Source of the DNA: Pilibacter termitis
Lineage (GTDB): Bacteria; Bacillota; Bacilli; Lactobacillales; Streptococcaceae
NCBI RefSeq assembly: GCF_900167335.1
Contig: NZ_FUXI01000002.1
Coordinates: forward strand, 38,242 to 102,241
Reading direction: 5' to 3'
DNA length: 64,000 nucleotides
Part shown: positions 1-9,049 of the stretch, one piece after another
Layout of the letters: each line of letters begins with the position of its first letter
Position numbering within the stretch: position 1 is the stretch's first letter
The notes under the pieces: generated by a model
Told to the model about the DNA's origin: nothing
The model's database searches: none
The model's input: the letters and a program-made list of their open reading frames with translations, nothing else
Program-made: the position numbers and the translations under genes

Positions 1-160
1 GCTAGGCTGGAGCGAAGTAGAAGTTAAGTTTTTACGATTTCACGAAGTGCAATCGAAGAAAAGACTTCGAGTGGACGAAGTTCACGAGTGACCCTGCTTG
101 GCTGGAGCGAAGCGGAAGTCAAGTTTCTTCGATTGTACGAAGTGTAATCGAAGAAAGGAG
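1..160 (+). repeat. Family-2 intergenic repeat (hairpin element before a ribosome site)
   Basis: Seen directly: the shared core (GAAGAAAAGAC, then GTGACCCTGCTTGG) recurs at 33627-33754. The block ends in an 11-bp inverted repeat, TTTCTTCGATT (124-134) with AATCGAAGAAA (146-156), and GGAG of the next gene's ribosome site follows at once. The first 60 bases look like an extra copy of the final hairpin unit, so this is a partial tandem cut by the window edge. Function unknown; a 5' UTR structure is one possibility. Confidence 0.6.
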
Positions 161-167
161 CATAAGC

Positions 168-401
168 ATGAAACGACTTATAAAATCAATTGTGTTAGTT
201 ATTATTGTTTTAGCATTGTCATTTATCCTGACAATCTACATGAACACAACAGCCAAACAAGTAGAAGAACAAGGCTTAATTCAAAGTGTTTCAACCAACT
301 GTGGCAAAGTCATCAAAACATGGAAAATATCAGACATCCGTATCTACAAAGGACAAAGCGAACTAGATTTCCAAAAAAGACTAAGCTCGTTTGGGAAATA
401 G
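168..401 (+). CDS. Small single-pass membrane protein, 77 aa, function unknown
   Basis: ATG is preceded by AAAGGAG at good spacing. The protein has a short basic start (MKRLIK), one hydrophobic segment at about residues 6-25 (IVLVIIVLALSFILTIYM), then a polar extracytoplasmic-looking tail of about 50 residues with one Cys. No family is recognised. It lies between a family-2 repeat and a family-1 repeat array, so it is probably transcribed alone or from upstream of the window. A longer reading frame (98-415) overlaps it but has no ribosome site and no hydrophobic pattern, so this frame is preferred. Confidence 0.6.
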   Translation: MKRLIKSIVLVIIVLALSFILTIYMNTTAKQVEEQGLIQSVSTNCGKVIKTWKISDIRIYKGQSELDFQKRLSSFGK

Positions 402-414
402 AAAGAAAAGCGTA

Positions 415-892
415 GAGGGGCGTTTTGAAGTCTGTGGCAGTGAGCCGTGCCGTTTACTTGCTACTACACTTCGTTTCGCATACAGTCTTTCTAAGAATCA
501 AAGATTCTTGAAAGACTAGCATCAAAACGAAAGTTTCGAGCGCCACTGAGAACAGCCACCAGACTTCAGTCCCTCGCAGCTAGACAAAGAAAAGCGAGCG
601 GGGCGTTTTGAAGTCTGTGGCAGTGAGCCGTGTCGTTTACTTGCTACTACACTTCGTTTCGCATACAGTCTTTCTAAGAATCAAAGATTCTTGAAAGACT
701 AGCATCAAAACGAAGTTTCAAGCGACACTGCGAACAGTTGCCAAACTCCTGCCCCTCGTAGCTAGACACAGAAAAGCGAAGAGGGGCGGTAAGGAGTTTG
801 CAACAGTGAGCCGTGTCGTTCATTTACTCGCAACGTAAGTTGCGAGCGACACTGCGAACAGTTGCCAAACTCCTGCCCCTCACAGCTAGACA
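415..892 (+). repeat. Family-1 palindromic repeat, tandem array of three copies
   Basis: Copies at 415-586 (long form), 598-768 (long form) and 781-892 (short form), joined by spacers of the type AGAAAAGC. Each copy begins GAGGGGC or GCGGGGC and ends GCCCCTC (or close) followed by CTAGACA. Long forms carry an extra hairpin in the loop (AGTCTTTC/GAAAGACT with AAGAATC/GATTCTT). The middle copy has arms of two different types (TGAAGTCTG left, CAAACTCCTG right) and looks recombinant. No gene lies in the interval. Confidence 0.85.
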
Positions 893-941
893 AAGAAAAG
901 CAAATCAAAACAATTTCCCAATCTGACGAGGAGGTGAGAGT

Positions 942-2228
942 ATGGCAAGGAAAAAGAAGAAAAATGGAATTAAGCGTAATGCGATGAAACAATTTGTCTT
1001 CAAAATTTTCTTAGTGCTTGCCTTTCTCGTCTTCTTTAGTATCACGATTTATCCATTTGTTACAGATGCACTCAATAATCTCCTTGACACTGCGATTTTA
1101 CACCACTACCAAGACAAAGCGACCAACGCTTATCAAAAAGCTCAAGAGGAAAAATACGAAGAAGAAAGCAAGAAAGAACGACTCAGAACAAGAGCGTTAG
1201 AAGACCCTTTTTCAGAAGAAAGTTTGGAAAATGCTGAGGTTAAAACACATTCGACCGAATTTTACTTTGAGCATACAATTGGTGTCGTCTACATTCCGAA
1301 AATCAAGCAACAACTTCCGATTTTCGACTCGACAAAAGAAGATTTTCTCTCAAAAGGTGCGGCATGGTTGGCGTATTCTTCATTTCCAAAAGGAGGAGTT
1401 GACCGCCATACAGTCATCTCTGCACACAGAGGATTGCCAACAGCGAGCTTGTTTACCGATTTGGACAAATTGGAGCGAGGAGACGTGTTTGTGATAATGG
1501 TGGGAAAAGAACATCTTGCGTATAAAGTGGTCGATATTAATATCGTAAAACCCGAGGACACGAGCAAAACACGTATTCAAAAAGGACGAGATTTGACGAC
1601 ACTTCTCACGTGTACACCTTACATGGTCAACACACACCGCTTGCTTGTCACAGGAGAGCGGACGACCCTCTTGCCCGATACGCAAAAAATGACCGAGGAC
1701 ATTGACAAATATCAACTTTTGAAACAATTTGGTTTGGTATCAGGTGTTGTTATGACACTTTCACTTTGCATTATTTATCTCTATTATGCACTTTTGACGT
1801 TATTAATAAGAGGAAATAGATATGACCTCACATTCCGTGTATTTGACCGAGACCATGCGTTAGAAATTCCGCTTTATGCAACTACTTTTGGCTTATATGA
1901 TAAAAAAGGAAAACGCACGATTAAACGCAACGGAGAGCCAATCATTTGTCAAGTGGACGAAGAAACTGGTGTGGTACATATTCCCAATTTGCCGGGAATG
2001 AAATATCGCTTGAAAGCACTCTATGTGCCAGAAACACATTATCCATTGCCAGAGATGAAAATTTTTGTCGATAAAAGACGTGACAAAATAATGCAAATCA
2101 AACCAAGGAGAAAATTAAAACAATCACAATTCACGCAAAAACGAGTGAACAAAATGCTCCATGTGTGGATTGGTGCAAAATCACTTGATGCAATTCGCAA
2201 GGTGGAGGTGAAAGGATATGAAAAATAA
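942..2228 (+). CDS. Class C (pilus-type) sortase with an extra C-terminal domain
   Basis: Cysteine transpeptidase expected to polymerise or anchor LPXTG proteins at the outer membrane face. Visible: N-terminal membrane segment (about residues 17-40), catalytic His162 in AHRGLP, Cys224 in a TLLTC motif, Arg233 in HRLLVTGER, then a second membrane segment (about 265-290), the class C topology. The 428-aa length exceeds the usual class C size: about 130 residues follow the last membrane segment. Part of this tail (FGLYDKKGK, then TGVVHIPNLPG, then YRLKALYVPETHYP) reads like a SpaA/Cna-B prealbumin fold; that is inference. The start has a strong GAGGAGG site. It overlaps the following pilin gene by 11 bp, so the two form a pair. 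Confidence 0.88.
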   Translation: MARKKKKNGIKRNAMKQFVFKIFLVLAFLVFFSITIYPFVTDALNNLLDTAILHHYQDKATNAYQKAQEEKYEEESKKERLRTRALEDPFSEESLENAEVKTHSTEFYFEHTIGVVYIPKIKQQLPIFDSTKEDFLSKGAAWLAYSSFPKGGVDRHTVISAHRGLPTASLFTDLDKLERGDVFVIMVGKEHLAYKVVDINIVKPEDTSKTRIQKGRDLTTLLTCTPYMVNTHRLLVTGERTTLLPDTQKMTEDIDKYQLLKQFGLVSGVVMTLSLCIIYLYYALLTLLIRGNRYDLTFRVFDRDHALEIPLYATTFGLYDKKGKRTIKRNGEPIICQVDEETGVVHIPNLPGMKYRLKALYVPETHYPLPEMKIFVDKRRDKIMQIKPRRKLKQSQFTQKRVNKMLHVWIGAKSLDAIRKVEVKGYEK

Positions 2229-3375
2229 GAGAAAACCATTCATTTTTCTATTATTCTTCCTTTTTCTCTGCCTTTTTTGCACGAGTGAAAGAGCAAACGC
2301 TCAAACACTTGTGCAAGTCGAAGTAGAAGAAGTAGTACTTGATGCAGGAGTAAAACTTGCCATTTACCGAGTAGACGAGGCATTTTCTTCCTACAAGCTA
2401 GGAGAGGCAATAAGTGACGAAGAAAAAATGCGACAATTTGCAAACGATTACGAACAAGGGTTTCTTGACGTTTCTACATGGATCAAGGCGTGTGAAAGTA
2501 TCAAAATCAAGGAAAAACTCACCAATTTTCCGCTAAGCGAAAACGAGGGAATGTATATCCTAGTGCAAGAAAATACCGCAAAATTAGCAGTTCGCCCTGC
2601 ATTATTTCGCCTGCCAGTAGAAAATGACACCCTCACCCTTTCCCCAAAGGTGACGGACACCATTTTGCCACCAGAAGAAAGTGGTGTCACCCCGACAGAA
2701 GAAAGCACCACAACGACAAGTAGTACACCAGAAATTCCCGAGAAAAATCCGCAAGACATTCACTTTTATTTGCACGGACTTGACCCAGAGGGAAATGATG
2801 AGGGGGCGTTATCTGGTGCGTGGTTTGTGATTGGGCGAGTGCATGACGGGAGGCGAGAATATTTACACGCTGACGGCACGTTTGGCGACAAGGACGGAGC
2901 AGTGCTATTTATCTCAGGCGAGGACGGACTTGTTTCTATCACGGGGTTTGAATTACCTGCGGGTGAGTATTTTATAGAAGAAATTCAAACAAGTAGCGAA
3001 ATTTACACCATAGACCCCACACCGCAATATGTTATTTTTCTCATTCGAGAAGACGGCAGCAGCACGATTAACGGACAAGAAAGTGCAGTAGGTGTTATTT
3101 TATACAATTCTCGCACGCTTGACGCACCAATGGAGGACGAAGAAATTCCAAGAGGTCTCCTTCCAGACACTCTCGGCGATTTCTTTTCAGACGTAGAAGA
3201 ATTTTTAGGCGACGTTGCCTCAAAAGCAGGAGAAGTAGTAGAAGTAGCACGCAAGTTTTTGCCTGATACAGGCGAAGCAGGAGAGTGGTGGTTGATTGCG
3301 ATTGGGGGAGTGGTGTTGGTGGTTGTTTTTGTGGGTTGGAGGAAGAGGAAAGAGGATGAGGGGAGTGATTCTTAA
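2218..3375 (+). CDS. LPXTG-anchored Cna-B/SpaA-type pilin or adhesin
   Basis: 385-aa secreted protein: signal peptide (residues 1-29, KNKRKPFIFLLFF... ANA), an N-terminal domain ending in a Thr/Ser/Pro-rich linker (about 150-175), a Cna-B/SpaA-like domain with the E-box-like strand YFIEEIQT, and a C-terminal LPDTG sorting signal followed by a hydrophobic helix and a basic tail (GWRKRKEDE). It is the natural substrate of the sortase encoded immediately upstream with an 11-bp overlap. Only one pilin-like gene accompanies the sortase, so whether a true multi-subunit pilus forms is unclear. A terminator follows. Confidence 0.85.
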   Translation: MKNKRKPFIFLLFFLFLCLFCTSERANAQTLVQVEVEEVVLDAGVKLAIYRVDEAFSSYKLGEAISDEEKMRQFANDYEQGFLDVSTWIKACESIKIKEKLTNFPLSENEGMYILVQENTAKLAVRPALFRLPVENDTLTLSPKVTDTILPPEESGVTPTEESTTTTSSTPEIPEKNPQDIHFYLHGLDPEGNDEGALSGAWFVIGRVHDGRREYLHADGTFGDKDGAVLFISGEDGLVSITGFELPAGEYFIEEIQTSSEIYTIDPTPQYVIFLIREDGSSTINGQESAVGVILYNSRTLDAPMEDEEIPRGLLPDTLGDFFSDVEEFLGDVASKAGEVVEVARKFLPDTGEAGEWWLIAIGGVVLVVVFVGWRKRKEDEGSDS

Positions 3376-3411
3376 ATGTTTAGTTGTTTTATAGATATGT
3401 ATAAAATTTTT

Positions 3412-3440
3412 GCCCTAGATGTATTTCTAGGGTGTTTTTT
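3412..3440 (+). terminator. Rho-independent terminator of the sortase-pilin pair
   Basis: CCCTAGA (3413-3419) pairs with TCTAGGG (3426-3432), followed by TGTTTTTT. Confidence 0.8.
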
Positions 3441-4167
3441 AGTGCTGCCCTTATCTTTATACAAAAAACACTAAATTAATACCCACCCCAATCCCCCAAA
3501 AAAACTCCAAATAAAAACATATGCTCACTTTAACGAGCATAATCTACATCTTTTATAATCAACCTTTTCATATCAACACAAGAAATAGAGCATAAATGAT
3601 AAAAAGATTAAATAATAAAAGAATGAAAGTGCTTATTTAGTAAGCGTTAAATTCTTAAATAAAGTATGAGAAGAACGTGAAAGTTAGAAAACAGTGATGA
3701 ATTATCGGAGATTGTAATAAATTAAAATATAAAAAACGCAAAAGTTGCCCAATTTCTCGACAATATTTTACAGATGATAAAAAATGAAGAAAGATAAAGG
3801 TGGTTATTGAATAAAGTTTGAAAAACGAAAATAAAGTTATTTTTGAAGATGAAAATATATTAAAAACAGGAGAATCCAATAAAAACACGTCAATAAAAAA
3901 TTTCAAAAAACGAGGATTTAAGATATAATTAAGAATCATGAGGGTTAAATAAGGCGATAATGTATTATTTGCTCAAAAAAGTCGTTATGATAGGAAAAAA
4001 ATAAGAAATACGGAGGACTTTCACTAGACATTTTAAAAAATGTACTATTTTATTAGTTGTTACTCAAAAATGAGTGATACTGCTGTTGACGTTTGCAGGA
4101 AGAAAATCCCCTTGAAAAAACGGCGACACTGCAAGCGAAAATCTTATTATAAAGGAGGTGTTTATAC
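3441..4167. other. AT-rich intergenic region without a supportable gene
   Basis: About 730 bases, very AT-rich. A 94-codon frame on the minus strand (3655-3939) lacks a ribosome site and has biased composition. The region must hold the promoter of the WxL cluster, but no convincing -35/-10 pair was found; the ribosome site AAAGGAGGTG is at its end. Confidence 0.4.
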
Positions 4168-5166
4168 ATGAAAAGTATTATAAAAATCGTATTGTTCACA
4201 AGTTTGATTTCTCTTTCTCCAGCTGTTGTTGGTGCTGAGGTTGGAAATACAAACGGTTCGATAACACTTGAAAAAGGAATGGTGGTTAATCCACCAACAA
4301 AACTAGAATTTGTAGCAAGGGATCCAGAAAATCCTGCTCGACCTTTTCCAGCCAATCCTATCTATAAGACAAGTGAATCTAGCAATTTTGGTACAGTCGT
4401 TGTAAATGGTCAATCTTACTGGGGGCAACTTGAATTTGATTTAGATCCAGAAGTTGATGCGACAAAGGAAGATAAAGATATTTTTCAAGAGGCGACAGAT
4501 GAAAAACCCATGCTCTACTCATGGCGTGCCTATTTGAAAGACCCTCAAACTGCAAATGGTGTTTACAACGAACAGTGGCATCAAAATACAGGTCTGCCAC
4601 ACGCAGGACTAGTCTACGTCCCAGTAGCGTGGGATTTCGGAATGGGCTATGCCTCAGGCGAACATCAAGCATTGCAAGGTGTAGGGTATAAGAGTCTTTA
4701 TACCGATAGAATTTCTCATTTGCAAATGTGGGACAATCGCACAGAGGACAACGAAACAGGTTGGACGGTGCGAGCGAAGTTAAACGACTACCCAACAGAC
4801 GAAGAAACAAAGGAAAAACTCGTAGGTGCGTATATTACAATTCCTAAAGCAGTGGCAAGAAATGAGTTTAATACTCTGCCTAGTAGCAACACTCTTGCAA
4901 GCGAAAAATCAGACGACAAATTCATTACCAAAGAGGTAAATATTACAGCGACCGACTCAGTCGTGCTTTGGGAAACAAAGGGTAAAGCGGAGTTGGCAAC
5001 ACTTGGCTACACCGAAGAGCAAATCAAGACAACAGGAAAAGGAATGTCAACACTCACATGGAATACAGCAGATGTTCAGCTCCATATTCCAGAAAACAAG
5101 GATTTTCAGATTGGTGACTACCATTTTGGGATTTCATGGTCTATCGAAAAAGGACCAGAGGCATAA
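4168..5166 (+). CDS. WxL-domain cell-surface protein
   Basis: 332 aa with a signal peptide ending near VVGA (residue 23). WxL domains bind peptidoglycan non-covalently and usually carry two WxL motifs. Here the first is GWTVRAKL (about residue 198) and the terminal one is degenerate, SWSIEKGPEA. The mature N-terminus (GSITLEKGMVVNPP) fits the family pattern seen in the next three proteins. Strong AAAGGAGGTG site. It is more diverged than its three downstream paralogues and may be the ligand-binding member of the complex (inference). Confidence 0.8.
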   Translation: MKSIIKIVLFTSLISLSPAVVGAEVGNTNGSITLEKGMVVNPPTKLEFVARDPENPARPFPANPIYKTSESSNFGTVVVNGQSYWGQLEFDLDPEVDATKEDKDIFQEATDEKPMLYSWRAYLKDPQTANGVYNEQWHQNTGLPHAGLVYVPVAWDFGMGYASGEHQALQGVGYKSLYTDRISHLQMWDNRTEDNETGWTVRAKLNDYPTDEETKEKLVGAYITIPKAVARNEFNTLPSSNTLASEKSDDKFITKEVNITATDSVVLWETKGKAELATLGYTEEQIKTTGKGMSTLTWNTADVQLHIPENKDFQIGDYHFGISWSIEKGPEA

Positions 5167-5235
5167 TAAGGTTTTAATTGTCAACTTGGCAAATTAGAAT
5201 AAAAGATTTATTTAGAGAAAGTGGTAAAACCTACA

Positions 5236-6039
5236 ATGAAAAATATAAAACTATTTTCAACTTTAGCGTTGGCTGCAGTAGCATTTACCACAGCGGCAAA
5301 TGTGTCTGCGACTATGACGGGATTAACGGACGGAGTCATTCACTTTGATGAGGACAACACGAATGTTACTCTTCCAAACGAACCAGCAAACCCAGACGAC
5401 CCACATCCGTCAAATGACTCAAATAAACCAGATGTATTTCCGGGAGATGTTTATCCAAGCAATCCTACGGACGGTACAGAAGTGGATACAACAGGTGATT
5501 ATCCAAACGTGATTGTTCCCGGGAAAAAAGGTGCGTTGTTCTTAGCGGAATATCCAAAAGAATTTAATTTTGGTACGCATAACATTAGCTCAGTGGACGT
5601 ATTTGGCAATGTTGCTAAAACATACGACCAAGTAGGTAGCTCTGATTATAACCAAGCAGTATCTGTTTATGACGGACGTATGGATACAAACAAATGGCAC
5701 GTGACAGGTGAATTTTCTGCCTTTGATACAGGGAAATTGACGGGTGCGACTATTACAATTACCAACTTGACAAATGCTTCATTGACCAATCAATTTGTTA
5801 CAGGTTCTACGAAACTTACGAATACTGGAACGTACACTCTTACAAGTGGTGGTAGTGCAATGGAACTTTATTACGGAGATGAAAGTGCGAAAGGAACGAA
5901 CTCTGTACTTTTCGGGAAAGTAGCTGAAATGGACGGAAGTAACACAAAAGTTGCCCTACACGTCAACGGTGCAACACTTGCAACAGGTGACCATAAAGCA
6001 ACGATTAAATGGACGTTATCTGAAAATGCAAGGTACTAA
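5236..6039 (+). CDS. WxL-domain cell-surface protein
   Basis: 267 aa from the ATG at 5236; an in-frame GTG at 5221 is closer to the ribosome-like purines but would add five residues before the typical MKNIKLFS start shared with the downstream paralogues. Signal peptide ends near NVSA. Domain order: signal peptide, Pro/Asp-rich linker (about 35-75), FNFGTHNIS strand, VYDGRMDTNKWHVTGEF (first WxL region) and a C-terminal KWTLSENARY (second). Surface attachment to peptidoglycan is expected. A terminator follows, so this gene and the one before can form a unit apart from the genes downstream. Confidence 0.85.
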   Translation: MKNIKLFSTLALAAVAFTTAANVSATMTGLTDGVIHFDEDNTNVTLPNEPANPDDPHPSNDSNKPDVFPGDVYPSNPTDGTEVDTTGDYPNVIVPGKKGALFLAEYPKEFNFGTHNISSVDVFGNVAKTYDQVGSSDYNQAVSVYDGRMDTNKWHVTGEFSAFDTGKLTGATITITNLTNASLTNQFVTGSTKLTNTGTYTLTSGGSAMELYYGDESAKGTNSVLFGKVAEMDGSNTKVALHVNGATLATGDHKATIKWTLSENARY

Positions 6040-6075
6040 AAAACACAACAAGGAAAGCACCCTTATTGTGTTTTT
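6039..6075 (+). terminator. Rho-independent terminator
   Basis: AAAAACACAACAAGG pairs (one mismatch) with CCTTATTGTGTTTTT, loop AAAGCAC; the stem begins at the stop codon of the WxL gene. Confidence 0.75.
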
Positions 6076-6164
6076 AAGAAAATATATACAGACTAATTGT
6101 AACAAAAGCAACGACTAGAGTCAAAAAGTAGATTTCGTAAGAAACAGAAAAGAGGATATACACC

Positions 6165-6908
6165 ATGAAAAAAATTAAATTATTTTCAGCAATCGCACTG
6201 AGTGCATTTGCTGCAACATTGGCAGTTCAAATTACTTCTGCTGTTGAAGTGACTTCGCCAAGCAATAAGGCAGAGGCGACAACTGACGGAGAAATCACGT
6301 TCGGTTTGGATAGCACAGTCGTAGACCCGCCAAGTATTGAGGATCCAACAGTGCCAGATCCAAAAGATCCAGACGATCCAAACGTAACAGACCCTGCTGC
6401 AAAATCAGCACTCGCACTTACAAAATATCCAAAGAAATTTAGCTTTGGCGATCATGACGTAGATGCAACGATTCTCTACGACACAAGCGTGCAACACTAC
6501 CCTCTTGTAGACCAAACAGGAGTTGTTTATGGCAACGAAAATGTAGGGGTACAAGTGCAAGACGGACGTATGAATAATGATGAGTGGAATTTGACGGTTG
6601 AGTTGAACGCAGGTTCATTTGCAAACTTAACTGGAGCAACCATTTCATTTGAAAATCCAATCAAAGCAACGCAATACGTAACTGGAGCTGGTGCAAATGG
6701 ATTTACTGGGAAAGTAGAAGTTGCTGCTGGTGGTGCTGCGGCACAATTCTTCTCAGTAGCAGGTGCAGGGAACAAAGCAAAAGGATTCTCTTCACTATCT
6801 TTTGCAAATAAAACAGACATTAACTTGAATGTTACAGGTGACAACATTCGTACAGGTACACACACAGGAACTTTGACATGGACATTGTCAGGCACACCTG
6901 ATGCGTAA
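6165..6908 (+). CDS. WxL-domain cell-surface protein
   Basis: 247 aa. Signal peptide (MKKIKLFSAIALSAFAATLA), Pro/Asp-rich linker with repeated DPxxPDP units (about 50-75), FSFGDHDVD, then QDGRMNNDEWNLTVEL (first WxL) and the C-terminal LTWTLSGTPDA (second, canonical). Ribosome site AGAGGAT. The arrangement FxFG ... DGR ... W.L ... WTLSGTPDA is shared with the neighbours 5236-6039 and 6930-7688, so these are tandem paralogues. Expected at the wall surface in complex with the DUF916/DUF3324 protein downstream. Confidence 0.88.
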   Translation: MKKIKLFSAIALSAFAATLAVQITSAVEVTSPSNKAEATTDGEITFGLDSTVVDPPSIEDPTVPDPKDPDDPNVTDPAAKSALALTKYPKKFSFGDHDVDATILYDTSVQHYPLVDQTGVVYGNENVGVQVQDGRMNNDEWNLTVELNAGSFANLTGATISFENPIKATQYVTGAGANGFTGKVEVAAGGAAAQFFSVAGAGNKAKGFSSLSFANKTDINLNVTGDNIRTGTHTGTLTWTLSGTPDA

Positions 6909-6929
6909 AATGAAAGAGAGAGTAAAACA

Positions 6930-7688
6930 ATGAAAAATACAAAATTATTTTCAACAGTCGCACTTGCTGCATTTGCAGTGGGTGTAACTTCCACAGTTTC
7001 AGCTGGGCCGATTACAGCGGGAAATACTTCTACAACGGAGGTGACTCCGGGAGTGGCAGAGTTTATTCAAGATACTTCGATTATCACACCTCCTGTCGAC
7101 GAGCCTGATGAAGGAACAGGACCATACACAGCAGGAGATTTGGCAATCGCAGGTGTGCCAAAAGAATTTAACTTTGGCAGAACTGCCATTTCAAATGCAG
7201 ACACTTTACTTGCGACAAAAGAAATTGTCCAAAAAGACTATTATTCAACTGAAAACACAAAAGATGATAGCTCAAAAACAAAATACCCAGCAGGGAATAC
7301 TCAAGGGGTAACGATTTATGACGGTCGTGTGTTGAACGATTCTTGGGCAGTTGCAGTGTCTTCCACTCAATTTGTCAATACGGCTGACAGCACGAAAAAA
7401 TTAGTAGGTGCAACGATTGTCATTGACCCAACAGCTACTCGTTCAATTGACGGCCCTGCGGGACAACAAGACATTGTAGGTCCTACTGGCAATAAATTTA
7501 CTATTGTAGCAGACGGAGCAACGAGTACGGCAAATATCTTGAAAGCTGGCACAACAAAGGCTAAAGGACATTCAAGATTAGAATGGAACGTTGGTGATGT
7601 GAAACTTGCAGTTCCCGGCGACCAACTTAGTTTAGGTGAGTATAAAGCAACTGTAACATGGACACTCACAGGAACGCCAGACGCTTAA
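6930..7688 (+). CDS. WxL-domain cell-surface protein
   Basis: 252 aa, 21 bp after the previous paralogue. Signal peptide (MKNTKLFSTVALAAFAVGVTSTVSA), short linker, FNFGRTAIS, IYDGRVLNDSWAVAV (first WxL region, W-A-V) and a canonical terminal VTWTLTGTPDA. A weak GAGAG ribosome site precedes the ATG. The gene ends before a hairpin without a T-run, so read-through into the DUF916 gene is likely. Confidence 0.88.
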   Translation: MKNTKLFSTVALAAFAVGVTSTVSAGPITAGNTSTTEVTPGVAEFIQDTSIITPPVDEPDEGTGPYTAGDLAIAGVPKEFNFGRTAISNADTLLATKEIVQKDYYSTENTKDDSSKTKYPAGNTQGVTIYDGRVLNDSWAVAVSSTQFVNTADSTKKLVGATIVIDPTATRSIDGPAGQQDIVGPTGNKFTIVADGATSTANILKAGTTKAKGHSRLEWNVGDVKLAVPGDQLSLGEYKATVTWTLTGTPDA

Positions 7689-7705
7689 TAATAAAATAAT
7701 CGCTT

Positions 7706-7738
7706 GGTTAGAGGAGAGGGATTTCCTCCCTCTAACTT
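7706..7738 (+). other. Intercistronic hairpin
   Basis: GTTAGAG and CTCTAAC flank an inner GAGG/CCTC pair. No T-run follows, so this is more likely an mRNA processing or stability structure than a terminator. Confidence 0.5.
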
Positions 7739-7796
7739 GAGGCGATAAATGTTGATTACTTGCAAAAAACGCTACACAAGAATAGGGAGAATCATT

Positions 7797-9005
7797 ATGC
7801 TTTCAAAAAAGAAAATTCAATTCATACGGCTAATGCTTACGGTACTTGCGAGTGCAACGGTTATGTTTGCAACTACAACAGAAGTATTTGCGGCAGGAGC
7901 TGCATATTCGATTAGTAAAGTGCCAGTAGGAGCAGATGAAATAGACTCAAAAGCTTCCTATTACGATTTGAAATTAAAAGCAGGACAGAAAAAGACCATT
8001 CAAGCAGACATTCGCAACACAGGAACAAAAGAAATCGTAGTAAAAAATGAAATTTTTGCTGCATTTACCAATGCAAATGGCGAAATAGATTACACCAAAC
8101 AGGCGGAAAGTTATGATGCCTCACTCAAAGTGAAGATGAATGACATTGCAAAAGTGAAAGCAAGCGACATCAATGCAACCATTCCTGCGGGAAAGAAAAG
8201 AACCGTTTCAGTTGATATTGAAATGCCAAAAGAAGTGCAAACAGGTGTGATTTTAGGCTCATGGCACTTTGAGGAAGTAGCAAAAGATGACGAAAACAAG
8301 AAAAGTAGCGGAGTGACGATAGATTCCAAATACGCCTATGCACTAGCGATAAAAATTACAGTGGACAAAGAAATTTCAAAGCCAAACCTAAATCTTCTAG
8401 GTGTAACAACAGGGCTTTTAAATTATAAAAAAGCATTCCTTGCGGAAATTCAAAATGATCAACCAGCACTTTTGACAAGGGTGAAAATTGAAGGGAACGT
8501 TACGGATAAAGGTAAATTTGAAACACTCTATTCCAATACAATGGAATCTGTGAGTTTTGCTCCTAATTCAAAATATCAGTTTCCAGTTTATTTGAATCAG
8601 GATCAGCTGAGAGCAGGCGAATATACTTATCGTATCAAAGCGGTAACGCAAGATCCGAAAAATGGTTTTACAGGTCAAAAGTGGGAATGGAATTTGGATT
8701 TTACCGTTTTGCCAGAACAAGCGGAGAAAGTCAACAAGGAGGCAATCAATGACGGCAAAGCTGCTCCTACCTTTTTAGATTATGTGAAAGCGTACTGGTG
8801 GGCGATTGCTCTTGGTGTAGTAGTGATTATTGGATTTATATTTTTACTTTTCTTCTTACTAGGCAAACGTCGCAAGAAAAAAGATGATACAGATGAAAAT
8901 GTCGAAATGGAAGTAGGAGCATTAGAAACAATTCGTCGCATAGAAGAAACGAAAAGACGTGCAGCTGAACGTGCGGAAAGAAGAAAAAGAAATAGCGAAG
9001 CGTAA
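7797..9005 (+). CDS. DUF916/DUF3324 WxL-interacting membrane-anchored protein (CscA type)
   Basis: 402 aa from the ATG at 7797, which has GGGAGAA six bases upstream and starts the signal peptide (LSKKKIQFIRLMLTVL, cleavage near VFA); an earlier in-frame ATG at 7749 adds 16 basic residues. The mature part has the DUF916-type opening (YSISKVPVGADEIDSKASYYDL, residues split here for brevity) and a DUF3324-like second half. A C-terminal membrane helix (YWWAIALGVVVIIGFIFLL) and basic tail hold it in the membrane. Family knowledge: it is the constant partner of WxL proteins and is thought to bridge them to the cell envelope. Confidence 0.88.
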   Translation: MLSKKKIQFIRLMLTVLASATVMFATTTEVFAAGAAYSISKVPVGADEIDSKASYYDLKLKAGQKKTIQADIRNTGTKEIVVKNEIFAAFTNANGEIDYTKQAESYDASLKVKMNDIAKVKASDINATIPAGKKRTVSVDIEMPKEVQTGVILGSWHFEEVAKDDENKKSSGVTIDSKYAYALAIKITVDKEISKPNLNLLGVTTGLLNYKKAFLAEIQNDQPALLTRVKIEGNVTDKGKFETLYSNTMESVSFAPNSKYQFPVYLNQDQLRAGEYTYRIKAVTQDPKNGFTGQKWEWNLDFTVLPEQAEKVNKEAINDGKAAPTFLDYVKAYWWAIALGVVVIIGFIFLLFFLLGKRRKKKDDTDENVEMEVGALETIRRIEETKRRAAERAERRKRNSEA

Positions 9006-9049
9006 AAAGAGATGAGTGGGACGATTAATTTAGAACGAGAGGTGGAACA

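Noticed and set aside
98..415. 105-codon frame overlapping the 77-aa membrane protein
   Set aside because: No ribosome site, starts inside the family-2 repeat, and no protein-like pattern; the overlapping frame has both a site and a membrane segment.
762..992. Frames inside family-1 repeats, also 33105-33401, 43583-43777, 45127-45327, 45554-45868 and 45608-45841
   Set aside because: They translate the repeat sequence itself and show the same peptide fragments at each copy; no starts with ribosome sites.
3655..3939. 94-codon minus-strand frame in the AT-rich gap
   Set aside because: Composition is Phe/Leu/Ser-rich as expected from AT-rich DNA, and no ribosome site precedes it.
4379..4810. 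143-codon frame opposite the first WxL gene
   Set aside because: Lies fully antisense to a clear secreted protein, with no family features.
7706..7738. Terminator after the fourth WxL gene
   Set aside because: Stem is strong but no T-run follows; kept as an intercistronic hairpin.
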